Of a DNA stretch of 64,000 nt, positions 43,465 through 55,737 are shown one piece after another. Origin of the DNA: Alternaria dauci (Eukaryota > Ascomycota > Dothideomycetes > Pleosporales > Pleosporaceae). The notes under the pieces are model-generated. The model saw only the letters and a program-made list of their open reading frames with translations. It was not told where the DNA came from and made no database searches. The translations under genes and the position numbers were made by a program. Each line of letters starts with the position of its first letter. Position 1 is the stretch's first letter. The DNA is taken from NCBI RefSeq assembly GCF_042100115.1, contig NC_091276.1, positions 806,001 through 870,000 on the forward strand, read 5' to 3'.

Positions 43465-45877
43465 ATGGCGCCCGCCGCGTCTCCGTCGGAGCGCGATCCT
43501 GAGCGCGTTGGACCACACCCGTCGTATATCGAAATCGCAAAGCCCTATATCCTGCAGTCGCGTATGCAGAAATGTCTCTCAGAGATCCACATGAGCGATG
43601 CCAAGGAGGATGCCGTCCGTCTGCAAGGCGTCGCCTGGATAGATCAAGTGCGACGCGCGCTACAGCTGCCTATCCGCACTTTTAACACCGCCGTCATCTA
43701 CTACCACAAGTTCAGACTGTTGCACGCGGATAACGAGTATAATTGGGCAGATGCGGCGGCTGCAGCACTCTTCACAGCGTGTAAGATTGAGGATACGTTG
43801 AAGAAGAGCAGGGAGATCTTATGCGCTCACTGGAACCTCAAGGTCGCGCCTGGCGAGAGCTTAAGTAGCGACGATCCGGTAGGCACCTTTCTTCATGGGC
43901 ATGGCCCTCGCAGGGTCAAGGTTAACCTCTCAACAGCGCTTTGAAAACCACTCCAAGCTCATCATTGGCCTTGAACGGCTCATGCTCGAAAGCGCCGGCT
44001 TCGATTTCCGCAACCGATACCCCCAGAAAGTCATGGTCAAGCTTGCTAGAGCCCTGCGATTTGACGCGAAAGACGAGGCCAAAACGATCTGGAATCTGAG
44101 CATCGATTCGTACAGGACGTTTGCACCACTGAAGCAGTCTACACCGACCCTGGCTATTGCGTGTTTGGAGCTCGCCGCACGGCTGCATGGAAAAGACACT
44201 ACCAAGTTTGTGGATGCGGGTCCCGTAAGATACAGCAAGTGGGCTACTAGTCGAGCAGAGGTTATGGAGACCCTCCTTGATCTACTCGACCTGTACACCC
44301 ACCACCGCAGCGCAACCTCGGTTGGACCCTCGTACACACTTGAACACTTTATCAACATCCGCATCGGCCTCAATCAGGAAGCTGCGGCAGCGAACATCCC
44401 ACGTTATTCTCGCTACAAGTCCGAGTCTGACGCCGACGCCGCAAGCACCACAAATGGCGCCAAGCCTCGCAACGGCATCGACCCGACAAGCCCACTCACA
44501 CCAGCTACCCCCATCGCACATTCGCCTGCCGCAGATCAAGCGCCAAAATCTGCAATCGGAATCCGCGGTCAGAATGGTACCGTCAGGTTCATGCTGGACG
44601 CAGCCCGTGCACACGATGAACGTGCCGAGGTTGAGAAGTTTCACAAGGTTGAGGAAGAGGAATACGAAGTAGAGGTGCCGATACCGAGCGACCAGAGGAC
44701 AGATGAGAGAGAGAGAGACAGAGCAAGAATTGGCAGAGTGCGTTGAGTATAACTATGGATTTTGCGTTTGGATTTTGCTGTTCAGTTTTTGCGCTGTCTT
44801 ATCACGCATAAAAGGAACAAGGCTAAATACCACCAATAGGATTTCTTTAGCGTTGTCAACGAGGAGAACAATTCCGAGGACATTGGTCATACAGGGAACT
44901 ACTGGGATAGATTTCGCAAGCGCTCCGAAGTGGCGTCAGATAGCGAGCCGGCTTCCAGAGTGGATGGCAATGCTCATGCATCCAGAAGCGCCGCAAACTT
45001 CGACAATGTCTCGGACAAAGGCAATTTGCAGCGGAGAGTCGATGACCATGTCAATGCCTCATTCGATAACAAGATGTCAAACGATCGAGGACGTGGTAGA
45101 AGTTCACGCAAACGACCTAGCGTACAGGATCGAAAGAAACGCGGCAACGCACGTCATAGTAGAGGTGCGCAACACCGGGAATCGAGCTATGAGCGTCTGC
45201 CACGAAGGTCGTCGATGTCCCCCGGCAGCGAAGCGAATCACAGACGAAACTTCGATCACCCTGGCCAACTCGCGCCTTCAGAGGGGAGTAGGGGCTTTGA
45301 TGGCCGAGGACGTGGCGGTGGGCGCAAAAGCACGATCACGCGTCGTGGTAGGGCAAATCACCATCGTGGACCCAGCTACGACGGTCACGAACTAGGCGAC
45401 ACTGTACCTCCCCCATTTGATCAACACCGCACACCCTCTGCTCTGGAAGAAGCTCACGTTGCTGTACCACGAGGCGAGAACGAAACATTGCAACAGCGCA
45501 CTACCATGTGTAATAAGGCCAGACAACGAGAAGAATTACAGGAAACGACAGCTTTCGTTCATCCCGATCGTATGCCAGTTGTCTCACCAGCAGAAGAAAC
45601 ATGTTCACCTGCGAGACCCCAAGCAAGGAATGAACCACTTCCGAATAGAGGCAACTGTCGGGAACAGACATCCAGCGCAAACATTGCACTGTCTGGGAAT
45701 GACGGACATCAGTGGACGAACATTGGTAACGACTATGAATATGGCAGAGGCAGAGGAAGAGGCAGAGGAAGAGGCGGTAGGGATGGCAGATGGAACAACT
45801 GCCGTGGTGGTAGAGGCAGAGGCAGTGGTTCTAGGGCATCAAATTCATGGCCTGATCGTTCTTCACGTTCTCCTTGA
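43465..45877 (+). CDS. CTK2-like cyclin (CTD kinase beta subunit) with probable RGG tail
   Basis: Cyclin that would activate a CTK1/CDK12-type kinase phosphorylating the RNA polymerase II C-terminal domain. Exon 1 (43465-43878) and exon 2 (43937-44737) hold both cyclin folds: EDAVRLQGVAWIDQVRRALQ, RTFNTAVIYYHKFRLLH, ALFTACKIEDTLKKSREIL, then ERLMLESAGFDFRNRYPQK, and a linker. The frame of exon 2 would stop at 44744. A 102-bp intron (44738-44839, GTGCGT, CTAAA branch, AATAG) would join in phase to exon 3 (44840-45877). Exon 3 begins DFFSVVNEENNSEDIGHTGN and continues into an Arg/Gly-rich tail ([18 protein letters not shown]). With it the protein is 750 residues; without it, 407. Exon 3 has no ATG at its start, so it needs an upstream exon. 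The tail suggests RNA binding. Confidence 0.78.
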
Positions 45878-47057
45878 GGAAGGACAGTGCACAATATGAG
45901 GCAATGCCGACTCTCTTATTGAATCCAAGTTCATAGACAAAATTAGCGTAATGATTCACTCTTTTTGACGGAACAATGATTATTCTCAATATCTGCCTCC
46001 AAAGACGATATCGTCAATACCGGATCTCATCTGATCATATGTTTGTCATAAACTTGCAACGTAAAGTGCCCTGGAAAAACGAGATGTATATGGTCAACAT
46101 GAGATGTTCTGAAAGACTGCGGGGATACCGGAGATAAGCCCAGCATCACAACAGCCTACAAAATGGTCGCCATCAGATTGGATTTCAAAGCGCCCATTAA
46201 TAAGGCGTCTGGTTTTGATCTAATCGCCTTCGTCAAGAAGTCAGAGTCAAGTTGATATGATTCATTGAGGGCGTCGAGTTTCCCAAAATGCTCGATTAGA
46301 TTGGCATGGTCATCATTTCTTTCTAGCGTTGAGAGCAGTTCCGTCACAAGGCGCTTTCGTGAAAAAGAAAGGATGCAGCGGCGGTCATGGTCATTGTCAT
46401 TGTCATTGTCATGGTGTATGACGAGTCTGTACGTTTGGGTGCTTTTTTCAAGGCGCAGACTTGCTAGAAATGCTTAACTGAGGCACATGCAGCCATGCAA
46501 TTCTTCCGCTGCAAGGCCAAATTTGGTAGTCGAAATTACCAGTGACGATATTTCCCCCGACCATGATCCACTTTTGTCGCAAGCACCGCCCAATGACATG
46601 TATTGGGCCGCTGCATTACAGTTCCCAGACAAACAACTGGCAGTACCACAACAGATCAGTGGAGTCATCTCCCTTGGTTCTGGACGAACAGCAGGAACTG
46701 GGACGGAGTGTTGTGCGGAGTGCAGAGAGAAAGGGCGCCGCAGCATGGCCAGTTTGGGCATTAAGGGTTACTTCGCGCCACCAGTGGGCCGTGCTTTAGC
46801 GAGGAAAGCGCGACTGACCCCACCACTAGCTCTACTAAAAACCTTCGCTCCCCCTCGCAGAACTCTTCTCAACCAGACGCACGCCTGCCTCTACGGCCTA
46901 CTTCAATCCCCGTCTGTCTGACTCTGGTCGACTGCATCGCCAGAGACATCAGCTCAACCCGCGACCTATACACCGAATCCGCGCGCTCAAAGCGGGGTAT
47001 TCGACATCTCCCCACCACTGAATTTTCGTAAAAGAAGAGCAGTACAACACCGCAAAG
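45878..47057. other. Region upstream of EF-2 with unassigned open frames
   Basis: 1.2 kb. A minus-strand frame at about 46156-46474 is protein-like (KRLVTELLSTLERNDDHANL, KLDALNESYQLDSDFLTKAI) but lacks an ATG and has no partner exon I can support. A plus-strand frame at 46487-46921 starts plausibly (RPNLVVEITSDDISPDHDPL) but its second half looks non-coding. A (TCATTG)n microsatellite of about 30 bp lies near 46385-46415. The last 150 bases are the EF-2 promoter and leader. Confidence 0.4.
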
Positions 47058-49932
47058 ATGGTCAAGTAAGTCGCTGCCGGCCCTCTCGACCTGCCTCCAG
47101 ATCTGAGCATTCCATCTCTTGTCTATGGCATCACTTTGAACAATGGCTAACACGACCACAGCTTCACCGTCGAGGAGGTACGTTGCGCGCACACATTACC
47201 CCGCACCACACTGGGATATCGGGAACATTGCAAGGCTGGATACTGACTGCGCGGCTAGATCCGTGGTCTCATGGACGACCCTAAGAACATTAGGAACATG
47301 TCCGTTATTGCCCACGGTAAGCGCCCTCGTGGAACCCCGCAGTATCTGACAGGAGAGATGGCTAACATACCCCACCACAGTCGATCACGGAAAGTCCACC
47401 CTCACCGACTCGCTCGTCCAGCGTGCCGGTATTATCTCGGCCGCCAAGGCTGGTGAGGCTCGTTTCACCGATACCCGAGCTGACGAGCAGGAGCGTGGTG
47501 TCACTATCAAGTCGACTGCCATCTCCCTGTACGCCACCCTCAAGGACGAGGAGGACCTCAAGGACATTCCCGTCCCCACCACCAAGAACGACTTCTTGAT
47601 CAACTTGATCGATTCGCCCGGTCACGTTGACTTCTCATCTGAGGTCACTGCTGCTCTCCGTGTCACTGATGGTGCGCTCGTCGTCGTCGACACCATTGAG
47701 GGTGTCTGCGTCCAGACCGAGACTGTCCTGCGTCAGGCTCTTGGTGAGCGTATCAAGCCCGTTGTCATCATCAACAAGGTCGACCGTGCTCTTCTCGAGC
47801 TCCAGCTCTCCAAGGAGGATCTGTACCAGAACTTCTCCCGTGTTATCGAGTCCGTCAACGTCGTCATCGCCACCTACTTCGACAAGACTCTTGGTGACGT
47901 CCAGGTCTACCCTGAGAAGGGTACCATTGCCTTCGGTTCCGGTCTTCACGGCTGGGCTTTCACCATCCGTCAGTTCGCCACCCGCTACGCTAAGAAGTTC
48001 GGTGTCGACAAGAACAAGATGATGGAGCGTCTCTGGGTAAGCAAATTGATCGAGACGGTTTCCAGCAGTTGCTAACAATACGTAGGGTGACAGCTACTTC
48101 AACCCCAAGACCAAGAAGTGGACCAAGGTTGGCACTCACGAGGGTAAGGCCCTTGAGCGTGCTTTCAACCAGTTCATCTTGGACCCCATTTTCCGCATCT
48201 TCCAGGCTGTCATGAACTTCAAGACCGACGAGATCCCCACTCTCCTCGAGAAGCTTGAGATCAAGCTCACGTCTGATGAGAAGGATCTCGAGGGCAAGCA
48301 GCTCCTCAAGGTTGTCATGAGGAAGTTCCTTCCCGCCGCTGACGCTCTCCTCGAGATGATGATTCTCCACCTTCCTTCTCCCGTCACCGCCCAGAGGTAC
48401 CGTATGGAGACTCTCTACGAGGGTCCCCATGACGACGTCAACGCCATCGGTATCCGGGACTGTGACCACAACGGTCCTCTCATGCTTTACGTCTCCAAGA
48501 TGGTGCCCACTTCCGACAAGGGTCGTTTCTACGCTTTCGGTCGTGTCTTCTCCGGTACCGTCCGCTCTGGTCTCAAGGTCCGCATTCAGGGCCCCAACTA
48601 CCAGCCCGGAAAGAAGGAGGACCTGTTCATCAAGGCTATTCAGCGTACCATCCTCATGATGGGTCGTTTCGTTGAGCCTATTGACAACGTTCCCGCCGGT
48701 AACATTCTCGGTCTTGTCGGTGTTGACCAGTTCTTGCTCAAGTCTGGTACCCTCACCACCAACGAGACTGCCCACAACCTCAAGGTCATGAAGTTCTCCG
48801 TTTCCCCCGTTGTGCAGCGTTCCGTCGAGGTCAAGAACGCTCAGGATCTTCCCAAGCTCGTCGAAGGTCTCAAGCGTCTCTCCAAGTCCGACCCTTGCGT
48901 CTTGACGTACATCTCCCCATCCGGTGAGCACGTTGTTGCCGGTGCCGGTGAGTTGCACTTGGAGATTTGCTTGAAGGATCTTGAGGAGGACCACGCCGGT
49001 GTTCCTCTCCGTATCTCCGACCCCGTCGTCCAGTACCGTGAGACTGTCAACAACACTTCCAGCATCACTGCGCTGTCCAAGTCGCCCAACAAGCACAACC
49101 GTCTCTACCTTACTGCTCAGCCCTTGGACGAGGCCGTCTCTCTGGCTATTGAGGCTGGCAAGATCGCTCCTCGTGACGATATCAAGCAGCGTGCCCGTAT
49201 TCTTGCTGACGAGCACGGCTGGGATGTCACCGATGCCCGTAAGATTTGGTGCTTCGGTCCCGACACCACCGGTGCCAACTTGCTCGTTGACCAGACCAAG
49301 GCCGTCCAGTACCTGAGCGAAATCAAGGACTCTGTTGTCTCTGGTTTCCAGTGGGCCACCAAGGAAGGTCCCATTGCTGAGGAGCCCATGCGCTCCATCC
49401 GCTTCAACATCATGGATGTCACTCTCCACGCTGATGCCATTCACCGTGGTGGTGGTCAGATCATCCCCACCGCGCGCCGTGTCCTCTACGCCGCTACCCT
49501 CCTTGCCGAGCCCACTCTGCTCGAGCCCGTCTACCTTGTCGAGATCCAGGTTCCCGAGCAGGCCATGGGTGGTATCTACGGTGTCCTTACCCGAAGGAGA
49601 GGTCACGTCTTCGAGGAGAACCAGCGTGTTGGCACTCCTCTCTTCAACGTCAAGGCTTACCTGCCCGTCAACGAGTCCTTCGGTTTCACCGCCGATCTCC
49701 GTGCCGCCACCGGTGGACAGGCCTTCCCACAACAAGTCTTCGACCATTGGCAACATCTCCAGGGTGGCTCGCCACTTGACGCCACCACCATGGTCGGTAA
49801 GATTGTGTTCGACATGCGTAAGCGCAAGGGTATCAAGACTGAGGTGCCCGATGTCTCCAACGTAAGTTCATCCACAGATTACAACAATTTAGCAGATGCT
49901 AACAGGTTTTGCAGTACTACGACAAGCTATAA
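47058..49932 (+). CDS. EFT1: Translation elongation factor 2
   Basis: Ribosomal translocase, a GTPase of 843 residues in the cytosol. Six exons: 47058-47065 (8 nt), 47162-47177 (16 nt), 47259-47316, 47381-48036, 48086-49861 and 49915-49932. These assemble as [21 protein letters not shown] motifs: [16 protein letters not shown] (P-loop), [13 protein letters not shown] (switch I), [12 protein letters not shown], and INKVDR. Domain IV has the diphthamide His in [19 protein letters not shown]. The C-terminus is YYDKL, encoded by the last exon of 18 nt. Codon use is strongly C-ending, as expected for a highly expressed fungal gene, and this creates a long false open frame on the opposite strand. 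The gene symbol follows yeast usage (EFT1/EFT2). Confidence 0.98.
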
Positions 49933-50556
49933 GGGAATGCTATCAAAAGCGTTAGATTTCCTTTCCTCGCAATTCTGGGTCATCCGACAGTCATGGGCAA
50001 GCTCATGGCCGCTGGTCGATGTATGACGCAAACGGGTCCCCCTTGGAGCAACCAGAACTAGTAAATGTCGGTCCGGGCGGATTTGCCCTTGATGTTAGTC
50101 AGGTTTTTTGGGGCTTTGCACGAAAGATACGGATAATGACCCTTTTCCTTACCTGTTCCGAGTGTAGTATAGTTGGAGAAAATCAAGCTATATCGCACAA
50201 TACGTTTATCTGCTGTTGTGCTGATGCTGGTGTCAACTCGTGGGCACAAGCGCTTGAGCTGATCTTAGTAATGGTTGCAATAAGGGTTCGTTAAACTCTC
50301 TATATCTGTTGCATGTGTCAAACATGGCGGTAAGGATGGTGCTGATGAGTAGTGAATGTAGCGGGGCATCAACGTCACGTGCACACGAGTGGGAGAGCTA
50401 TGACAATGCCGTCGCGCTAAGAGCAACGCGAAGGAGGTACGCTCTACTTAGTCTAGGTCCCACCAGAAACGCAACAACGCAGTTCGGGAGTTGCGACATT
50501 ACATTGATAGAATCGCGCAACGTGGGGGAGAGTGGAAGTTGGCGACAAGAGCTATA
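49933..50556. other. Intergenic region
   Basis: 0.62 kb between EF-2 and the RNA-binding gene. It contains a CACGTG core at 50376-50381. No gene was seen. Confidence 0.5.
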
Positions 50557-52905
50557 ATGTTACTCGAAGAGAAAGACCATGCTGAGTTCAAGGGCTGGTT
50601 ACTACCGAAGCTCGAAAACATGTAAGCCTGAGCTAGCCATCGCTCGCACCAACGCCGTTGCGCAATCGCAGGATATTGACAAGAAGCGCAGTTCCGATGC
50701 TGAAGCTGGAGTTCTTGCCGACTATGTGGCCGCACTCGTCACTGTTGATGATGCCGATGCAAATGTTCAGCGTACTCTAATCGAGTCGCTGGAAGACTTC
50801 TTGGGTAGAGAAAGTAAGCGCATAGAAAAACTATATCGCACTTCACAGCTGACAGGCGAAAGACACCGAACCTTTTGCGAAAGACATCATTGCGGGACTC
50901 AAAGCCAAGAGCTACCTCCCAAAAGCGAAAGCGGACGACGCGCACCCGCACCTATCGTCCCAAGCCTCACAGTCAGAGCCAATACAGTCTATAGTTGGCA
51001 GTACCAACTTCGAATACGAACCACACCCGTCGAATGTACCGTCTGGGGCTCCAAGAGGACCTGCCGCGACCAGAAATTCGGCAGCACCTCACACATATCA
51101 AGACGGCTCGAGTCAGTCAAGGAAGCGCAAAGTGCTGGAAAGAGGTGATAGCCAGTCGCGAGAAGGTCAGGACCCACACTACAATCGCAGTGGTGGTGCG
51201 AACAATAGACCTTCAAAGCGGGACGCCCACAGAGGCGTCAGAAGTGCTGGAATTGGAGATGCACAGTCGCGGAACACCCTGGGTGGCTATGGTGGTATGC
51301 CGAACTTTGCCAACCTCCCGCCACCACCTCCAGGACCTCTGCCTTTCGATCCTTCAGACCCCATGGCTTTCTTTGCCATGGCAGCAGCTTTCGGAGCGAA
51401 CCTGCCCGGCATGCCTCAATTTTCTTTCCCTAACGGGCAAGATGGTGGCTCGAGCCAAGTACGGCCAAAGACAAAATGTGCTGATTACTTTGAAAGGGGT
51501 TTCTGCGCGCTGGGCACCCTTTGTCCATATGAGCATAGCGAGGCCGCCGTGACTGTTTCGCCCGACAAGATTCCCGAGTACGATCCAGAACAGTCATTCC
51601 TCGCTGCCCAGCCACAAGGGTTGTTCGGCAAACATGCGGTCTCTGGTAGCCAGCGTCGTCCGACCAAGAGTCGTAGACCACGCTCATCGTTGTCTTTGCC
51701 AGGCTATTCCCATGATCGGTCAAATACCACGCTTGTCGTCGAGCAGATTCCACAAGAACATTTCCATGATGACAGTATACGGACCTACTTCTCAGAGTTT
51801 GGTGAAATTGCGAATCTCGAGCTGCACCCTAAAAGGCGATTGGCAGTCATTAAATTCGCCAACCGCCAGGCTGCTAATCAAGCCTTCCATAGCCCCAAGG
51901 CCGTGTTCGAGAACCGATTCGTCAAAGTGTACTGGTACGGGCCGGATACGGGAGAAAAGTTGTCTCATGAAAAGAATGACGATGTTGACATGGAGGATCC
52001 GAAACGCAAAGAAGAGGATAAACTCGATTTGGAGGCCATTGCGGTCAGGCAAGCTGAAGCGCAGAAAGCATTCGAAGAGCGCCGTCGTAAGGCTCAGGAA
52101 GCAGATGCGAGAGCCGCAGAGATTGAGAGACAGCTGGAGGAGAAGAACAGAGAGATAGCGGAGATCAAGCGTCAACTTGCAGAATTATCAGGCGATCCAT
52201 CTGATGAGTTCTCGCAGACTCTCGCAACGCTTCAAGCCGAGGCCGCAGAACTTTTCGATCAGCATGGTGCCGATGAGCCCTTGCCTAGTGATCGCAGCCA
52301 TGGCGCATTCCGTGGAACTTATCGAGGTCGTGGGTACTTCCCACCTCGGGGCAGAGGCTATGCACCTTATCGGGGCGCGTATCGTGGCCGTGCAGGTGGT
52401 TTTGCTGGTCGGGCTACGAACAAGAAACTGGATAATAGGCCCAGACGCCTAGCTGTCACGGGTATCAAGCCTGATACACCGAGAGATGAATCGCTAAGAC
52501 AGCACCTTATTGTGAGTGGTGGAGCTTGTCCGTGTATACATCTTTGCCTGCTAACGACATCTCTAGAACATTCCTGATTGCAGCATTGAACGTCACCCCG
52601 AGCAAGCCGATGCTCTCATCCTAACCTTTAAAGAACGGTACCAGGCCGAGGACTTCCTTGATCAGTCCCTCAGTATTCCTGACGTCGGTAAACTGGATCT
52701 CGCATGGGTTCCTAACGACGCATTAGGTGGTCTCAAGTCTGTCACGACCACAACTGACGCTTCTGCAGCGAATTACGACGATGATGATGACTCTTCCGCT
52801 ACCATCGGAGAGCAAGAAATCAAGGCTGAGGAAGAGGAAGGTCATCAGATGGGTGGAGTGGACGCGGACATGGATGTCGCGGACGATGTGGATGAGTGGC
52901 TGTGA
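50557..52905 (+). CDS. RBM26/Rmn1-like RNA-binding protein (PWI-like, CCCH finger, RRM)
   Basis: A 724-residue RNA-binding protein from four exons: 50557-50621, 50692-50813, 50863-52511, 52567-52905. The N-terminus is a PWI-like fold (EFKGWLLPKLENISDAEAGV, LADYVAALV), which fixes the first splice choices. A CCCH zinc finger is CADYFERGFCALGTLCPYEH, exact C-x8-C-x5-C-x3-H spacing. An RRM follows (TTLVVEQIPQ, LAVIKFANRQAANQAF), then a Glu/Arg-rich coiled coil, an RGG-type patch (GRGYAPYRGAYRGRAGG) and a second RRM-like C-terminal part. The order matches human RBM26/RBM27 and S. pombe Rmn1, a partner of the nuclear exosome-targeting MTREC complex; a similar role in nuclear RNA decay is inferred. 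The acidic C-terminus ends DDVDEWL. Confidence 0.9.
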
Positions 52906-53258
52906 GCGATACCCTAGGTAGGTACCATGTTCCAAACACCCTCTGTAACGTATTGTTTCCCATTGTTATCACTATGCACTTGTGTGATGTTACCTGGAGC
53001 GAATGTTGATAGTCAATGTTTGAAAGGTTTTCTCAATAACTTCAGGAGAGCTTTCTTGCGTTAATGCAGATATATTGATACAATGATGTATGCCGATATG
53101 CTCCAGTGTTTCTATGTTCTCACACCAACTCGAAGATGTCCAACATTCTTTTACACTCCAACCCAATGCTAATATCACCCTATCGCCAACCCTATCCCTC
53201 CCCTCCATTACACCCTTCCCCGTCCTCGGCCCCTCATCCGCCCCTTCCAAGCGTCTAC
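52906..53258. other. Convergent intergenic region
   Basis: 0.35 kb between the 3' ends of the RNA-binding protein gene and the first GFA gene. No gene or repeat was seen. Confidence 0.5.
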
Positions 53259-54319
53259 TCACGTCATAGCCTGCGCCCTCTTCACCTCATCTCCCTGCAC
53301 GCCACTGAACCAACTTACACGATCCTTGACGAACAGCTCACTCTGTGGTTTCAACTTTGTCTCTACCAGATTGAAATCATCCACTGTGCCCAAGCGCAAG
53401 ATGGAACATTCTGGAAAACCGCCGCCAATTCGGTACATGAGCGTGCCGCAGGTTTTGCAAAAGTGATTCGCCATGGTGTGGCCCGAAGCTATGGTTGAAG
53501 ACTGACTGTAGACGGAGAGATTTTCCTTGCCGCGGAGGTGGCGCAGATGACTGTGGAATGTTAGCTTGGCTGTTTTTTTCTTCTCATGATTCGGAGGTGG
53601 AGGAGGACTTACGTATCCTTGACAGTAAAGTTCGAGGCAAACATGCTCGCGGTAATCTTTCGGCAATCGGGGCAATTACACACAAACGACGATACCAAAC
53701 CAGGTCCTTGGACTGGGAAAGCGAGTTGGACAGCGCCGCAAAAACATGTCGCTGTTGCTTCTTCTGCGTTGGAGTAGCCATCCTTTGCCTGGCCTGCGAG
53801 AGGGAAGTAAGGCGCTGATTTGTCAGATGAGCGGACAGAAGACATGGCTGTTGCTATAGGTAGTGGCGTTGCTAGTAATGGCAATGTTGGTGATGAAGCT
53901 CTAGGTTCGTGCGCCCCGGTGATTGTTGATGTTCGTGTAGATGGCTGGGTAGAACAGGCCTGCGTGTAGTTTGATCTCGTTGTCGCTGAGGAACTTAGTG
54001 CCGGGCCTGAAGAGTGTCGTGCGTGTATTGGCAGAGGTGGTGTTGTCGCTGCAGAGGTAATCGCAACCGACGTTGTTGAAGAATCTCCCCAAATAGCAAA
54101 ATCTTGTACGTTGCTTCCTCGGGCCAGGAATATGGAACTAGCTTTGTGTCTTAGGGACGAGTTGGAAGGCGGCGTTGATAAATTCTTGCGTTTTTCTGTT
54201 ACTAGAAGTGTTGTTGAACTCTTCGCTTTCCGTAGTGATGGCGACGAAGGTGGGCTGTCGGTGCCAGGAATGTGTAAATCGGGGTTCAAGCGCTGGGCTA
54301 TCTGCTTGATGAACTTCAT
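53259..54319 (-). CDS. GFA/CENP-V-type zinc protein with long N-terminal extension
   Basis: Member of the glutathione-dependent formaldehyde-activating (GFA) fold family, a zinc-binding beta protein whose fungal members mostly have unknown substrates. Exons 54319-53613 and 53550-53259 give 332 residues. Zinc ligands: CFCGAVQLAF, FVCNCPDCRKITASMFASNF, and the later HFCKTCGTLMYR. The region TVDDFNLVETKLKPQSELFV closes the fold. The first 158 residues are Ser/Thr-rich and probably disordered, which is unusual for this family. An ATG at 53845 would give a 174-residue protein of normal GFA length that starts in the same way as the neighbouring paralogue. Both starts are possible. The gene is a tandem paralogue of 55062-55737. 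Confidence 0.85.
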
Positions 54320-55061
54320 GGTTGCTGTCTCCCCTTCGTTACTTATAACCGCCCCTTCCCTTCCTCTCTCGAGTTCTGCTGCACGAAGATTTGTAAGTCG
54401 AGAATTAGAAATCCGCGCTTGCTGTTTTTGTTGATCAGTCAGCTATGCAGGTTGTCTCCCCCACGGCCAGCTCGGTGGCTGACTGGTTGTTGTTGTTGTT
54501 GTGTTGCTCTGTAATCTAGATATGCGTCATTTCATCATCGATGTTCCTACAATAAGCGGCGGTATATCTGACTCCGCATCCTTACACGCTGCAACTCAAC
54601 AAGTTGTTGACCAAGAACCCCTGGTTCTGTCCGATGATGAGGAGGGATCCGTTGATGGGACTTGTTTTGGTCTTTCAGCCGCGAAAAGCAATCATGGCAC
54701 GAGCCGCTTACGTTCGTTGGGACGGCTTCACGCTTTGTCCTGTTGATCGGCGGGATTAGCGGCGATTTCTCGTTCCTGGTGTCATACAGGGATGTAGGTT
54801 ACGGGATTATGGGGGTTTCGGGGATTTGGTAAGCAATATCGGCTATGCGCGTTGGCCACATTTCGTCGTTAAGCATTAAAGCCGCAGCTTGATACTGCAT
54901 TGGGGCAAATCCTGCTGTTCACTCTTCCTTTGGTAGACGACATCGGATTCTTATGGAGAAGCCGATGATCTTCACATGCGAAACCATGATTTCGATTACC
55001 TTTTGCATGCGTGAATAATCGATGCACGTGTCCTTTTGTGCTCATCTCTTGTTTCCAATAC
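54320..55061. other. Intergenic region between GFA paralogues
   Basis: 0.74 kb. A GTTGTTGTTGTT run lies near 54488. No supported gene. Confidence 0.5.
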
Positions 55062-55737
55062 TCACTCCATGATCTCGCTCTGCCTCGCTCCTTCAATCCC
55101 ATGGAACCAGTCCACCCTATCTTTGACAAATACCTCCCGTCTCGGTTTCAGCACTCCCTCCATCAAACTCAAATCATCAACCGTACCTGCCAGAATCAGC
55201 CTGCGTCCTTTCACTCACACAATGATAAGCGTTACCCAATCTCAATAAAGTGACATCTGGATGCACCTCGCTGAGCCTGTACATGAGGGTACCACACGTA
55301 TCGCAAAAGCAGTTCTTCATGGTCTTCCCAGACACGATAGTCTGGGACTGCGAGAACTCTTTAAGATTCTCTCCTCCTCGGATGTGCTTGACAGCGGAAG
55401 ACGCCACAATGAAAGCGGATGTAAATGCTGACGCTGTGATCTTTCGGCAGTCGGTGCAATGACAGACGAAGACGTCTATCAAACCCGGAGCGGCAGTTGG
55501 CTGTAGCACCTGTTGGTCATCCGAGTGGTAGAAGTTCTTCGCTACCAAACACGCGTAGGTTCATGGTTTGTTCCAAGGTTCTGTTTTATCGTAACGGAGC
55601 TTCGAGGATTGACTTACGAAAGCTAATTGTACGGCTCCGCAATAACAGGTAGCCGTTGCTTCGCCATCTCTAGAATAACCATCCTGTTTTAGACTGTTGT
55701 TCGAGATGTTGGGCTGTTTCTTCTCGTCTGTGGACAT
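55062..55737 (-). CDS. GFA/CENP-V-type zinc protein
   Basis: 172-residue GFA-fold protein in three exons (55737-55618, 55509-55236, 55186-55062), with introns of 108 and 49 bp. Motifs: ATCYCGAVQLAF, VFVCHCTDCRKITASAFTSA, CFCDTCGTLMYRLSEVHPD, and the C-terminal GTVDDLSLMEGVLKPRREVF, VKDRVDWFHGIEG. All zinc cysteines are present. Similarity to the neighbour at 53259-54319 runs through the whole domain, so the two come from a local duplication. The extra intron before GTVDD is absent from the neighbour. The simple open-frame reading misses the last exon and would end the protein too early. Confidence 0.88.

Noticed and set aside
46487..46921. 144-codon plus-strand frame upstream of EF-2
   Set aside because: Only the first 50 residues look protein-like; the rest overlaps the EF-2 promoter and no splice site rescues it.
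47990..49756. 588-codon open frame on the minus strand across EF-2
   Set aside because: It lies wholly antisense to EF-2, its translation is rich in Leu, Val, Gly and Asp repeats typical of reversed C-ending codons, and it has no domain or splice logic.
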